39,054 bases of DNA from Peribacillus tepidiphilus (GCF_009466385.1 NZ_WIAQ01000028.1:1-39054), one strand, 5' to 3'; numbered from the stretch's first letter, positions 8,797-18,152 are shown. The notes: a model not told the origin generated them from the sequence alone. Numbers and translations are program-made.

Positions 8797-11700
8797 TTGG
8801 AAGCAAGACTAATACGTATGCGATTGGTTGGATTGCAATATGATGGTGGAGAAATAAAAGTGGGGAATAAGACTTTTGATTTAACGATTCCGGGTGAAAC
8901 TCACCCTATTCCTTCCCATGCCCTATATAGTTTGAGAAACGGGGGAGGAAAAGGAGTATTTCTTCAAAATTTATTCCAACCCTTAGACCCGCTTACTAGC
9001 TGGAATGATGATGAAAAGACAGTCGGGAATACCGTTTATCATTATTTTTATAACTCAGAAGGTCACCCTATTGATTATACGTACCATGTAGTGCAGGAAT
9101 GGCAAGTTTCATCTACCAAGAAGATGATGATAGGTATATCCATTAGACCGACCATTAATCGAAGAGAACAAAGCGAATCACCGATTGATTTGAGTTATAT
9201 ATTATACAGTCAAATTTCACCTATTGATAGTCCAAACGATATCACTCAACTTCCCCTATGGGATGAAGAGGAACAGAAATCTTTACCTTTAGACGAATGG
9301 AAGCGAATATTAAATCAAACCCCGGATATTCAAACCTACACCATGCACAATAAACAACATTATTTTGACCTTCTTGAAGAAAACGGGATTAGTAAACACG
9401 CCATCACGATGTACAAAAGAATTAACTCGAAAGAGGGAAATATCGATAATTTCTTTTCCGGAGCGAGTGACAACATGGGGCTATTCTACAATTTGATTAT
9501 CCCTGCCTTAAATGACAAAATTGAGGGGATTGATTCTCGAAATAAAAATGAAATTTCGGTTCTGACCAAATCGTTTGTGGAAACCTTAAAAGTCGCCAAA
9601 GAACTTCCAGAACTCTTGGCTATGTTACAAAGTGTTAAAGAATTAAATGAGCACATGGAACCACTGGCAGACTTGTTTCAAGAGTTAGACGATTTAAATA
9701 GAGAAGTGGATAACCAAGAAAAAAAGGGGAAGCACCTTGTTCATCTTCTTACTCTTATGCAGGAAGAGAAAAAATCGATTATCACGAGCAAAGAAGGGGA
9801 AATCCAAGAGCTAAACGAAAAGCTGAAAGAATTGGAATGGATGAGAGGGAATTTGGAGTATATTCGTTTAAATCAGAAGTTGAATAAAATAGAAGATGAA
9901 TATGCCAACTTAGAATCACAACAACAAAAACTCGAACTAGAAAAAAACATATTGGAAAAGAAATATTCTGAAGCAAAAAAGAATGTTCTGGTCAAACAAT
10001 ATCATGAGTTAACTCAGAAAATAGAGGAAGTGGAGTCCAAACTATCTGTATTAGAAAAAGAAGCGAATGTCCAACAGATAAAAGAACAAATGCAAGAGAT
10101 AACGACTTACTTTGAAAATAAATGGAGAGAAATTGAAGAGGAATGGAAGGAGAAAATGTCTGAATATTATCGGTTAAATGTTTCTCATCGTAACGCCATT
10201 TCTCAAATTAAAAAAGACATCGCCGAAGAAGATGAATTAAACCGTAAACTCGAATATTCTGTAATGAAACTAGAGGAAATTATGAAAGAACATGAATCCG
10301 AAGAGAAAAAAATGATTCAATTATTTGGTGAAGATATTCGTTTATTCCCAGATGATGTTATTTCTAATGTAAAGCGTGAGCATGAGCAATTAGAACGTGA
10401 ATTATACGATACAGAAGAATCTATTCGAACTCTCCAATCTTCGATTCAGAACCAATATAAAAAACAAGGGATGATCGAGAGCAGGATGGAGCGGCTAAAA
10501 AAAGAAATAGACACTAATAGCTCACGTCTACAGGAGTTAAAAGAAAAAGAAGAAAACCTTATGATAACGATATCTAGTCTCGTTAAGGAAAAGATAGAAG
10601 AATTCCCTACACGTTCAGAGTATCAATCTTACAAGCAAAAAATCAAAGGTATGTTAGAGAAACAAGAATATCGCTTAAAACAACAAGAAATAGAGTTACA
10701 AAAGCTGATTGAAACTCTTGAACTTCTTAAAGAAGGAGAAGTAGAAGGGGAAGACGACATTTATATTCCTAACTCAGAACTGGTTCAATTAAAACGGCTA
10801 TTAGAAGATAAAGGATTAGATTGTTACTACGGAGCTCAATATCTTCAGCGATTTGAGTACGAAGATAAGATGCAGTTATTAAAACGTAATCCTGCATTAC
10901 CTTACAGTATTGTGGTTATTCATGAAAACTTTGAGAAATTGGATTTTTCTTTCTTAGAGGAACAACTATATAAGAATCATGTTGTGCTTGTAGATGGTAT
11001 TCATAATAGCCGTTTAGAAGAGCAAAAAACAGATAATCCATCTTTGCTGAAGACAGCAGGAGCAAATTTTCTACCAAAAGATAAAACGTTTGATTTTATT
11101 TCCGAACCATACTTGTTATCGCAATATAAAACGAGCATTGAAGTTAAGCATGATGAACTTTTGTTCGCTCTTGATGATACCAATGCCAGCATCAAAAAGA
11201 TATTAGATACCCTGTCACAGTTAGATACATTATTAGGGTCAGAAATATCAAAGGAAATAGAAATAAAGCTTATTCGTTTGGACGCTGAAAAGCAAAAACA
11301 ATCGGAAGAGCTCAATAAGGTTTCTTCATCTATTGAAGAGTCTAAAAATTTAATAAAAAAACATGAAAGTGAATTGATAAATATTCAAGAAAAAATCGCG
11401 GACGCGAAAAAGAAAATCGAACAGTTAGAAGAATGGCAACAAGCTTGTTATGACTATGAGCAATCGAAGTTCGATTTAGAAAATAAGCAACTTCAACTCA
11501 ATGAAAGTAATAATCGCATGAGAGAATTGAGAGAAGAACAGGTTCGGCTGGAAATTCGTATGAACAATATCAACAATGCTTATAAAGAATGGTACGAAAA
11601 AACCCAAAAGAACTATGCGACTCTTAGAACTATGTTAAAAAACATTCATTTTCCACAAGCAGCAGAAACACTGGTGTTTAATGAGGAAGAATACCTACGA

Positions 11701-13371
11701 ACCGCTTCGTTTGGATATTCTTTAGATAAAACCAGTTATGAAAAGTTATCACTATATCGCGAATTACTCCAAGAAAAAGGAAATCAAAATTCTAGGCTTG
11801 GGAAGTATCAATCTGATTTAGAACGATACCAAGAAGACATGGCAACGTTAGAAAATAAATTCAAAGAAGAGTTGATATTAAACTGGAAAGAAGAAGAGTG
11901 CCCGTCAGATGACCTTATCTTATTAGAATCTAAAGTACAAATGATTCAGAAGGAAATTGAAACTAATAAATTTTTCTTGCATAAAGTTCTCACAAATATA
12001 GAGCGAAATTCAAGAGAACATGAAGAAGTATCCAAAGAATTGGAGAATAAGAAAAAAGAACTGGAGAAAGATTTCCCTGACTACGGAGCGGTCAACTCAG
12101 ATATAGAAGATATTGAATTAGAAAAAGACCGCATCAAATCAAAACGAAAAAAATTAAGTGAGACCAAAAAAGGTGTAGAGAATAAAATCAAAGAGGTGCA
12201 AAAAGAGCTGGGAGATATTTCTACAATCATTATAAGCCTAAATACCTTAAAAATCGAGGGTGACAGTTCTGTAAAAGCTTTATCCGAAGAAGAGATTATT
12301 CAACTTTACGAGGACCCAACAAGCTTCCATTTAGTATGGAATGAAGAGTTAAGGAATGCTAATTTGGCTGCTAATAACAAAAAAACAGAACTACACAATC
12401 TTCTAGTTCGAATCCGTTCGCATGCCGAGAAGAAAGAGTCGGTTCCATTGAAATATAAGGCGGGTCTATTAAAATTCCTTGATTCCATCAAAGACCTAGA
12501 TACTAAACAATCCATTCAATCTTTAAAACACTACTTTGAATGGGCAGAATACAGCATCAAGTCTGAGAAGGAGCAAAAGGAAAAAGCAGAAGAGACGGTC
12601 AACTTATGGGTAGAACGTACAACACGGCGTATGATGGACATTATACATGGGCTAGAGGATATGGAAAAGAAGATGAAAATCAAGAACCGGAACAATACCA
12701 TGTTTCCGCTCATCAAATTTACTCATCATGACGCTTTTAACCAAAGCAAAGAGGAAATACAGTACAAAGTGAGAGACTTTTGTATATCGAAAATTGATGA
12801 GTTTGTTAAAAAGAATTCAGATATCGATAACATTGACATTCGAAAAGTAGCGAAAACCGTTAATGCATCAAACATTCTTTTATACGTATTGGGAGAATAT
12901 CCACGGATGAATATCTATATTCCTTCCATCGATGGACCGCTACTTCGAGGAGAGCCTAAACCGGCCCATTTTAAGGATTGGGAAGCTATTAATAACGGAA
13001 GTGAGAAGTCACCGACAAAGAGTGGAGGTCAAACCCTCTTGGCTCAGTTTATCATCATGTCGATGATATTAAGACAACGAGCAGCTAGCGAAGATAGCTG
13101 GTTGTTCCTTGTATCAGATAATCCGTTTGGAAGAATGTCAGCACCAGAGCTCGTGGAAGCTGTGTTCAGTTTGTTAGAATTGTTGAAAATTCAATGGCTT
13201 GTTGTTGCTCCACCAATTACGAACGTGCACATTTCCTCTAAGTTCAATACCGTTTTCCAAATGAGTATTGAAATGGAGAACGGACAAAAAATGTTAACGA
13301 AGAAATTAACAAAGCGGAAACGAAAGTTCTTGGAAGAAATTAATATCCTAAAAGATGATAAAAAAGCATAG
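8797..13371 (+). CDS. jetC: Wadjet JetC-like SMC/MukB-type ATPase
   Basis: About 1,524 residues from a TTG at 8797; GAGGT lies 11 bases upstream, whereas the GTG at 8788 would have only 2 bases of spacing. Residue numbers below count from that GTG. The Walker A region is LRNGGGKGV (Lys55). Two very long coiled coils (about 280-650 and 770-1300) flank a globular hinge at about 655-770. The ABC signature SGGQ is at 1412-1415 and the Walker B-like VSDNPFG at 1441-1448. This is the head-coil-hinge-coil-head plan of SMC/MukB proteins. In Wadjet the dimer extrudes circular DNA using ATP. The residue after the P-loop lysine is Gly rather than Ser/Thr, and Asn follows the Walker B Asp. The operon ends with a terminator. 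Confidence 0.8.
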   Translation: MEARLIRMRLVGLQYDGGEIKVGNKTFDLTIPGETHPIPSHALYSLRNGGGKGVFLQNLFQPLDPLTSWNDDEKTVGNTVYHYFYNSEGHPIDYTYHVVQEWQVSSTKKMMIGISIRPTINRREQSESPIDLSYILYSQISPIDSPNDITQLPLWDEEEQKSLPLDEWKRILNQTPDIQTYTMHNKQHYFDLLEENGISKHAITMYKRINSKEGNIDNFFSGASDNMGLFYNLIIPALNDKIEGIDSRNKNEISVLTKSFVETLKVAKELPELLAMLQSVKELNEHMEPLADLFQELDDLNREVDNQEKKGKHLVHLLTLMQEEKKSIITSKEGEIQELNEKLKELEWMRGNLEYIRLNQKLNKIEDEYANLESQQQKLELEKNILEKKYSEAKKNVLVKQYHELTQKIEEVESKLSVLEKEANVQQIKEQMQEITTYFENKWREIEEEWKEKMSEYYRLNVSHRNAISQIKKDIAEEDELNRKLEYSVMKLEEIMKEHESEEKKMIQLFGEDIRLFPDDVISNVKREHEQLERELYDTEESIRTLQSSIQNQYKKQGMIESRMERLKKEIDTNSSRLQELKEKEENLMITISSLVKEKIEEFPTRSEYQSYKQKIKGMLEKQEYRLKQQEIELQKLIETLELLKEGEVEGEDDIYIPNSELVQLKRLLEDKGLDCYYGAQYLQRFEYEDKMQLLKRNPALPYSIVVIHENFEKLDFSFLEEQLYKNHVVLVDGIHNSRLEEQKTDNPSLLKTAGANFLPKDKTFDFISEPYLLSQYKTSIEVKHDELLFALDDTNASIKKILDTLSQLDTLLGSEISKEIEIKLIRLDAEKQKQSEELNKVSSSIEESKNLIKKHESELINIQEKIADAKKKIEQLEEWQQACYDYEQSKFDLENKQLQLNESNNRMRELREEQVRLEIRMNNINNAYKEWYEKTQKNYATLRTMLKNIHFPQAAETLVFNEEEYLRTASFGYSLDKTSYEKLSLYRELLQEKGNQNSRLGKYQSDLERYQEDMATLENKFKEELILNWKEEECPSDDLILLESKVQMIQKEIETNKFFLHKVLTNIERNSREHEEVSKELENKKKELEKDFPDYGAVNSDIEDIELEKDRIKSKRKKLSETKKGVENKIKEVQKELGDISTIIISLNTLKIEGDSSVKALSEEEIIQLYEDPTSFHLVWNEELRNANLAANNKKTELHNLLVRIRSHAEKKESVPLKYKAGLLKFLDSIKDLDTKQSIQSLKHYFEWAEYSIKSEKEQKEKAEETVNLWVERTTRRMMDIIHGLEDMEKKMKIKNRNNTMFPLIKFTHHDAFNQSKEEIQYKVRDFCISKIDEFVKKNSDIDNIDIRKVAKTVNASNILLYVLGEYPRMNIYIPSIDGPLLRGEPKPAHFKDWEAINNGSEKSPTKSGGQTLLAQFIIMSMILRQRAASEDSWLFLVSDNPFGRMSAPELVEAVFSLLELLKIQWLVVAPPITNVHISSKFNTVFQMSIEMENGQKMLTKKLTKRKRKFLEEINILKDDKKA

Positions 13372-13417
13372 AACCTGAAAGAAAAAGAAAAGGTTTCGAT
13401 TAAGATGATTTTCGGTT

Positions 13418-13449
13418 AATCAGTCGTTTTACGGCTGATTTTTTGTTTT
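13418..13449 (+). terminator. Rho-independent terminator of the Wadjet operon
   Basis: AATCAGTCG at 13418-13426 pairs (one G-T wobble) with CGGCTGATT at 13432-13440 and is followed by a T-rich run. It lies 47 bases after the jetC stop and just before the insertion sequence. Confidence 0.75.
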
Positions 13450-13454
13450 GAACG

Positions 13455-14472
13455 TGTTGCAAAACGCATAATGGATGTATAAAAGGACGAAAAAAATCCA
13501 CCGTCTTGGAAATTATATACAGTAACCAAAAAACACATTTCCAAGGGGTGGACACTATCATGATTTCCAATTTTGTTATCGAACATGCAATAAATAGTGA
13601 AACCGCCCCTCTTTTAGAAGCTTTGCTTCAATACATCGACCAACTATCTTTACCAGAAACACCTTATATGTCAGGGCGACCACCGATTTCAAGAAAATCT
13701 TTGTTGAAATGTTTCCTTCTAAAAATCTATTTTCCATTAATTCTTTACGTCAGTTAGTTGACACACTGAATCGCTTTCGCTACTTTTGGCGTATTTGTGG
13801 ACTTAAAGAGGTTCCACATCTTTCTACGTTTTCACGTGCAGGTAAGTGGTTTCGAGAACAAGGATTTTCCGTTTTTACCGCCCAACTTCTCAAAGATTTA
13901 GGAGTTCGGTATTCAAAAGTAGTCATCATCGACAGTACCGCACTCCGAAGTAGTCTCTACGATTCTCAAGCTAGATGGGGAATTTCGACTCGGTATAACT
14001 GGTTCAAAGGATATAAGTTGCACCTTTGTACAACTACTGAAGGAATCATCTTATCCCATGTCTTCACGATGGATGATCGAAATGATGCAGCCGTCGCACT
14101 CAAATTATTTCCGTCTGTGAAAGAATGGGAAATTGAGTTTGCCCTTAGAGACGCCGCCTATGACAGTGAAAAAGTCCGTCAAATAGCCGAACAGACAGGA
14201 ATTTTTTTCGTTTCACCCATTCATCCTAGAAATAGTGATGAACGAAAAGATGCCTATGGTCGGGTGATTCCTTCGTTTTTGAAAATAGAATTCGGAAAGT
14301 GGTTGTTTCGTTTCCGCAGCTCGATTGAGCAGACGTCCAATCAATTAAAGAATGATGGACTAGAACAGCCAAGGTGGTATGGGTTTAGTCGCTATTTACT
14401 ACATGTACAACTATGCATATTTATGTGTTATTTTGAATATTTATTCTGAATATTTATTCTGATTTTGCAACA
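13455..14472 (+). mobile_element. IS4/IS5-like insertion sequence, about 1.02 kb
   Basis: The ends are a 10-base inverted repeat, TGTTGCAAAA at 13455-13464 and TTTTGCAACA at 14463-14472. They enclose a DDE transposase with nothing else inside. A tandem 13-base repeat (TGAATATTTATTC, twice) sits just inside the right end. I see no convincing target-site duplication. The element inserted between the Wadjet terminator and an unrelated AT-rich segment. Confidence 0.6.
13560..14449 (+). pseudogene. DDE transposase in two frames (programmed or mutational -1 frameshift)
   Basis: The first frame (ATG 13560 to 13757) encodes the N-terminal SGRPPISRKSLLKCFLLK region. The second frame takes over within 13721-13734 and runs to 14449, with IDSTALRSS, TRYNWFKGYKLHL, FALRDAAYDS and a late SSIEQTSNQLKN Glu segment, the DDE catalytic set of a DDE_Tnp_1-type (IS4/IS5-like) transposase. 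The joint lies in a run of five A (13721-13725) and four T, so ribosomal -1 frameshifting is possible; a lost base is equally possible. Combined length would be about 296 residues, a complete size for the family. Confidence 0.65.
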
Positions 14473-14475
14473 TCA

Positions 14476-14751
14476 TCATATATTTAGGTGGCTTAGTAAC
14501 CTGTGCGGTTTTCGCTTTTGTCGAGCTACAAAGTCAGTATTTTTTTTGAGTTTGTTTGTCTTTTTACGAAAATTACTTCTGCTTTCTAATTTTGATTTCC
14601 GAATAAAGTCATAAAATGGTTTAGGAGTGTCATTGTTCACGTTTGCTTGCTTTTCACTACTTACTCTCAAATATAAGACGCAAGTTAATGTATTTTCAGA
14701 AATTTTTATTTGGAATAAATGCGGCCTCTTAGTGTTTCTAAAATTGCGCAT
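14476..14751 (-). pseudogene. Small ORF with a serine-recombinase-like LYLRVSSEKQ motif
   Basis: On the minus strand an ATG at 14751 follows AAAGGAGAT by 6 bases and gives a 91-residue basic protein. It contains CVLYLRVSSEKQ, which matches the catalytic-serine start motif of serine recombinases; the surrounding residues do not continue as a recombinase, and the C-terminus is Lys/Arg-rich. It ends 4 bases from the IS right end, so the insertion may have truncated it. It could also be a chance ORF. The stretch from 14806 to 15067 shows no gene. Confidence 0.3.
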
Positions 14752-15091
14752 TTTATAATCTCCTTTCAAAATTAAATTCTCTCTAAGGCTTAATTCGGAA
14801 TACATTGTAGCCTCGCTTTTTTATATTTGAAGATTTTTTCATAAAAAATTTAATAATTTAGCGGTTTAATTTTTCGGTTTTGTCTATAAAGTTGCTTGGT
14901 CGCTTGGTTCCAAAATGGTTCTGGCAATCTGTATCAATTGTGGGAAGTAAACTCGATTAGAGTGAAAAAGCCAGAAAGATTTAAAAGGAAATAACTTTTT
15001 TGAAATTAAATTTTTTATGCTAAAAATTTATTGTACTAACGAGAATAGTTAGTTCAGGAAGACATATAAAAGGACCAAAATGAACTGCACC

Positions 15092-15119
15092 CCAATTGTT
15101 AGACACAACTAACAATTGG
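15092..15119 (+). promoter_or_regulatory. Hairpin masking the orfA ribosome binding site
   Basis: CCAATTGTTAG (15092-15102) and CTAACAATTGG (15109-15119) form a perfect 11-bp stem with a 6-base loop. The last two G of the stem are the first bases of the orfA Shine-Dalgarno sequence GGAGGTG (15118-15124). Transcripts entering from outside the element would fold this hairpin, while one starting inside it would not. This is a known way for insertion sequences to avoid activation by read-through. Confidence 0.55.
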
Positions 15120-15134
15120 AGGTGCAGTTTTTAT

Positions 15135-15644
15135 ATGACTAAATACAGTTTAGAAACTAAATTAGCTGCAGTTAAAGCTTATCTTGAAGGAGTAGATTCC
15201 TTTAAGGTAACAGCACGAAAGTACAATGTAAGTGTATCGATGTTAAAAAAATGGGTGACTAAGTACAGAGAACATGGATCAGAAGCATTTCAAGAAATGT
15301 ATACAAATTACTCAATGGAGTTTAAAATGGACGTAATCAACTATATGAACGAAACGGGAGCGTCTATCGAAGAAACCTCTGCCCGATTTAACATACCTTC
15401 CTCCAGCACGGTGTGGAATTGGAGGTATTTATTCGAAACACAAGGGATGGACGCTCTTCAACCAAAGAAAAAGGGGCGTCCATCCATGAAAAAAGAAACA
15501 AAGAAATCTCAACGAGTAGAAGGGTCACAAGAAGCATTATTAGCTGAAAATGAGCGTTTACGTATGGAGAATGCTTACTTAAAAAAGTTACATGCCTTAA
15601 TTCAAGAAAAGGAAAAATTACAGAACAAGACAAAGCGCAAATAA
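15135..15644 (+). CDS. IS3-family OrfA (helix-turn-helix transposase subunit)
   Basis: A 169-residue protein from ATG 15135 with GGAGGTG 10 bases upstream. Two helix-turn-helix units are visible: KLAAVKAYLEGVDSFKVTAR with KYNVSVSMLKKWV, and VINYMNETGASIEETSARF with a following SSTVWNWR. The C-terminus is a leucine-zipper-like segment (AENERLRMENAYLKKLHAL). It binds the element ends. It shares a run of five A (15613-15617) with orfB, the likely -1 frameshift site for the OrfAB fusion transposase. Confidence 0.85.
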   Translation: MTKYSLETKLAAVKAYLEGVDSFKVTARKYNVSVSMLKKWVTKYREHGSEAFQEMYTNYSMEFKMDVINYMNETGASIEETSARFNIPSSSTVWNWRYLFETQGMDALQPKKKGRPSMKKETKKSQRVEGSQEALLAENERLRMENAYLKKLHALIQEKEKLQNKTKRK

Positions 15645-16483
15645 TATTTGAATTAAGGCATGAATTTAAAGTCACCGATCTAGTAAAGGTCGCTGGCATT
15701 GCGCGCAGTACGTATTATTACTGGATCAAACAAATGAATCGTCCAGATAAATATAAGGAAATCAAGGAATGGATTAAGGAAATTTTTGAGGAACATCAAG
15801 GAAGGTATGGATATCGTCGTATCACATTGGAATTACGTAATCGAGGTTTAAAAATCAATCATAAAACAGTCCGGCGCCTGATGAATGAAATGGGATTAAA
15901 ATGTCTTGTCCGTATGAAAAAGTATCGCTCCTACCGTGGGCAAGTGGGGAACATTGCGCTTAATATGTTGGAGCGTGACTTTAACGCATCTAAACCAAAT
16001 GAGAAATGGGTGACAGATGTGACAGAATTCCATTTGCATGGGGAGAAGCTATATTTATCCTCAATTCTCGATTTATACAACGGAGAAATTATAGCTTACA
16101 ATATAGAAAGTCGGCCTGTTTATTCGCTTGTTTCCAAAATGTTGGACAACGCTTTTGACTGTTTAAAAGAAGGAGACGCCCCCATCCTCCATTCCGATCA
16201 AGGTTGGCATTATCAAATGAAAAAGTATCAACACACATTAAAAGAACGAGGGATTGTCCAAAGCATGTCCCGTAAAGGAAATTGTTTAGATAATGTGGTC
16301 ATGGAGAATTTCTTTGGCTTATTAAAGTCTGAATTACTTTACCTTAAGGAATTTGAGAGTATGGAGCATTTTAAACACGAATTAGAGAATTATATTCATT
16401 ATTACAATCACAAACGAATTAAGGCAAAATTAAAAGGCATGAGTCCGGTTCAATACCGAACTCATACCCAAATAATTGCCTAA
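15617..16483 (+). CDS. IS3-family OrfB (integrase-core transposase)
   Basis: The frame is entered by a -1 shift at 15613-15617; the first in-frame ATG of the long core is at 15734. The HTH_21-like segment (EEHQGRYGYRRITLELRNRG) precedes an rve integrase core with the DDE set TDVTEF, LHSDQGWHY and VVMENFFGLLKSE. The C-terminus YIHYYNHKRIKAKLKGMSP is the standard IS3 ending. All catalytic residues are present, so the element may be active. The natural product is the OrfAB fusion of about 450 residues. Confidence 0.85.
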   Translation: MTEQDKAQIIFELRHEFKVTDLVKVAGIARSTYYYWIKQMNRPDKYKEIKEWIKEIFEEHQGRYGYRRITLELRNRGLKINHKTVRRLMNEMGLKCLVRMKKYRSYRGQVGNIALNMLERDFNASKPNEKWVTDVTEFHLHGEKLYLSSILDLYNGEIIAYNIESRPVYSLVSKMLDNAFDCLKEGDAPILHSDQGWHYQMKKYQHTLKERGIVQSMSRKGNCLDNVVMENFFGLLKSELLYLKEFESMEHFKHELENYIHYYNHKRIKAKLKGMSPVQYRTHTQIIA

Positions 16484-16717
16484 ATTCCGTGTCTAACTTT
16501 TTGGGTTCAATTCAAAACTGGTCCTTTTTCTTTCGGGCAAAAATCAACAACGAAATTTAACAAAGCCTTTATCTAAAAAGGGCAGACGTTGCTGCACCGT
16601 TTCAAATATCTGAAGAAATGCAAGCAAAAAATTAATATTTGGTTTTCGAACGACTAATTTAGGTCATTATTTTTTAACTAAACTATGTTCTAAATAATCA
16701 GATAAAATAAAAGAAAT

Positions 16718-16897
16718 ATGCAAATTATCAAATACATACAAACAGATATAGATGCGGTCAAACATGCGTTATCTCACTCATGGAGCAACGGTATTGTAGA
16801 AGGTCAAGTGAATCGGCTAAAGGTCATCAAACGTCAAATGTATGGGAGAGCCAAGTTAGACTTGTTGGAAAAAAAAGTCCTTTACCAGCGCACTTGA
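16718..16897 (+). pseudogene. C-terminal remnant of an ISL3-family transposase
   Basis: The frame from ATG 16718 to TGA 16897 reads SWSNGIVEGQVNRLKVIKRQ, then MYGRAKLDLLEKKV. This is the highly conserved final block of ISL3-family transposases, including the catalytic Glu in the VEG motif. Only about 59 of some 400 or more residues remain; the rest of the element is missing. The 16530-16717 stretch shows no other gene. Confidence 0.75.
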
Positions 16898-16947
16898 TGC
16901 TTTCCTAAAAAAATATTAGTTAATCCCCTTACTATATGATTGATTTC

Positions 16948-16970
16948 TTCACCAAAATTGCGAGAGAACC
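16948..16970 (+). repeat. Probable right terminal repeat of the ISL3 remnant
   Basis: TTCACCAAAATTGCGAGAGAACC lies about 50 bases after the transposase remnant. Its reverse complement begins GGTTCTC, resembling the GGCTCTT-type ends of ISL3 elements. No left copy is present in the window. The match is from memory. Confidence 0.45.
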
Positions 16971-17026
16971 AATTTTAAATCGTTGTTGACATCTAAGGGT
17001 ATAATAGAAGCTATATTGAAAATAAA

Positions 17027-17053
17027 TGCCCGAGGTAATCACAACCTCGGGCA
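17027..17053 (-). terminator. Terminator of the copper gene operon
   Basis: TGCCCGAGGT at 17027-17036 pairs with ACCTCGGGCA at 17044-17053. On the minus strand the hairpin is followed by a T-rich stretch and lies just after the copD-like stop codon. Confidence 0.7.
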
Positions 17054-17072
17054 GATTCTTTATGTTGACCAA

Positions 17073-18152
17073 TTATTTTATACTTATTACTAAGCCAAAA
17101 TAAACACTAACTATAAATAACAAGCCACAAACTGCTGCAAAATATGGCTTTACTTTTTTATAAAAGCTCAAAAATATCATAATTAAAAACATAAAACCAA
17201 AGAGTATTAAGAAAAATCCCTCAATGGAAAACATTAGTTTTAGATTAACGGGAGTTATAATAGTTTTGCTGGTCAAGTATTCAAGCCACTTGGATGCTCC
17301 CTCAGATTTAACTGTAAAATCTATATCGTGAGGGGGAGATAAGGTACCAAGTATACTCGTGAAAAAGAATATGACAGCAATAATGATGGTTTCAGCTTTC
17401 AACCAAGCTCGAATATTAAAATCAGGCTGCGCTGACAATCTCCTTAAAAGAAACCCGTTTATTAGAGCAAATGCAAGTAAAGGTATGATACTAATATGCT
17501 TTAATAATAACATTTGACCATACGGTAGAGCCCACGAATTGATATAATCACTTATATCTACTACAAAGAGCATGACGAAAAAACCGCTTGTTAATATGAT
17601 TACCATACAGCCAACGGCAAATGGTGTAAACCATTTTAGAAAGCTCGTCCAGTTATTTGAGTTTTTTGCAAACCATGCGACATGAATGAGGATTCCAGTC
17701 CATAATACTACAGCTAAAAAGTGAATGCTGTGAGAAAATAGCCCTGTCCAAAATGATAATGAAGCGACATGGCTAGCGTAACCAACCGCTAAAATCATCA
17801 AGAATAACCAAAAGGCTTGCAAATATTTTGAACCTTCTACGTAAAGGGTCATCCATAAGAAGGTTGCCACCCAACCAATGAAAATCCACGCTTTTCCAAC
17901 TTGAAAATCAGTTAAGATTGACCATGATGTCTGATTAAAATAGTTATTGCCATCAGAAAAATAAAAAATGACTTGTAAAACTGGACCAAAGGAAAAGACG
18001 ATTACTCCTAATACAGATAGAAGAAGGATTGGTTTTGGAATAATGATTTTTGGTTTTTTTTCATCTGGTACAAAAGATAATACAACATGCCCAACAAGTA
18101 TAGAGTAGAGGATATAGTTGAAAAATTCGCTAAGTGACACTATAAATGGCAA
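17073..18152 (-). CDS. copD: CopD-like copper transport membrane protein
   Basis: A 359-residue protein with about eight to nine hydrophobic segments and conserved membrane histidines (SHSIHFLAVVLWTGILIHVAWF, LLLKHISIIPLLAFALINGFL). This arrangement is typical of CopD/PcoD-like proteins, which move copper across the membrane together with CopC. In Bacillus the CopC and CopD domains are often fused (YcnJ); here they are separate genes 3 bases apart. It is the last gene of a three-gene minus-strand operon. The substrate is inferred from the family. Confidence 0.8.
   Translation of the reverse strand: MPFIVSLSEFFNYILYSILVGHVVLSFVPDEKKPKIIIPKPILLLSVLGVIVFSFGPVLQVIFYFSDGNNYFNQTSWSILTDFQVGKAWIFIGWVATFLWMTLYVEGSKYLQAFWLFLMILAVGYASHVASLSFWTGLFSHSIHFLAVVLWTGILIHVAWFAKNSNNWTSFLKWFTPFAVGCMVIILTSGFFVMLFVVDISDYINSWALPYGQMLLLKHISIIPLLAFALINGFLLRRLSAQPDFNIRAWLKAETIIIAVIFFFTSILGTLSPPHDIDFTVKSEGASKWLEYLTSKTIITPVNLKLMFSIEGFFLILFGFMFLIMIFLSFYKKVKPYFAAVCGLLFIVSVYFGLVISIK

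Larger units (their letters stand above)
15068..16528 (+). mobile_element. IS3-family (IS150-like) insertion sequence, complete
   Basis: Imperfect terminal inverted repeats are clear. TGAACTGCACCCC continuing to GTTAGACAC at 15081-15106 matches, in reverse complement, GTGTCTAAC to TTCA at 16489-16514 in about 20 of 26 positions. The symmetry extends outward to AAAAGGACC (15068-15076) and GGTCCTTTT (16520-16528). The true boundary is therefore either 15081-16514 (TG...CA ends typical of IS3) or the larger span. Two overlapping reading frames (orfA, orfB) fill the inside. I see no clear target duplication. Confidence 0.8.

Noticed and set aside
11001-11315. Minus-strand ORF of 104 residues inside jetC
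   Set aside because: It is an antisense shadow of a coiled-coil coding region rich in GAA/AAA codons, Ser- and Cys-rich, with no ribosome binding site.
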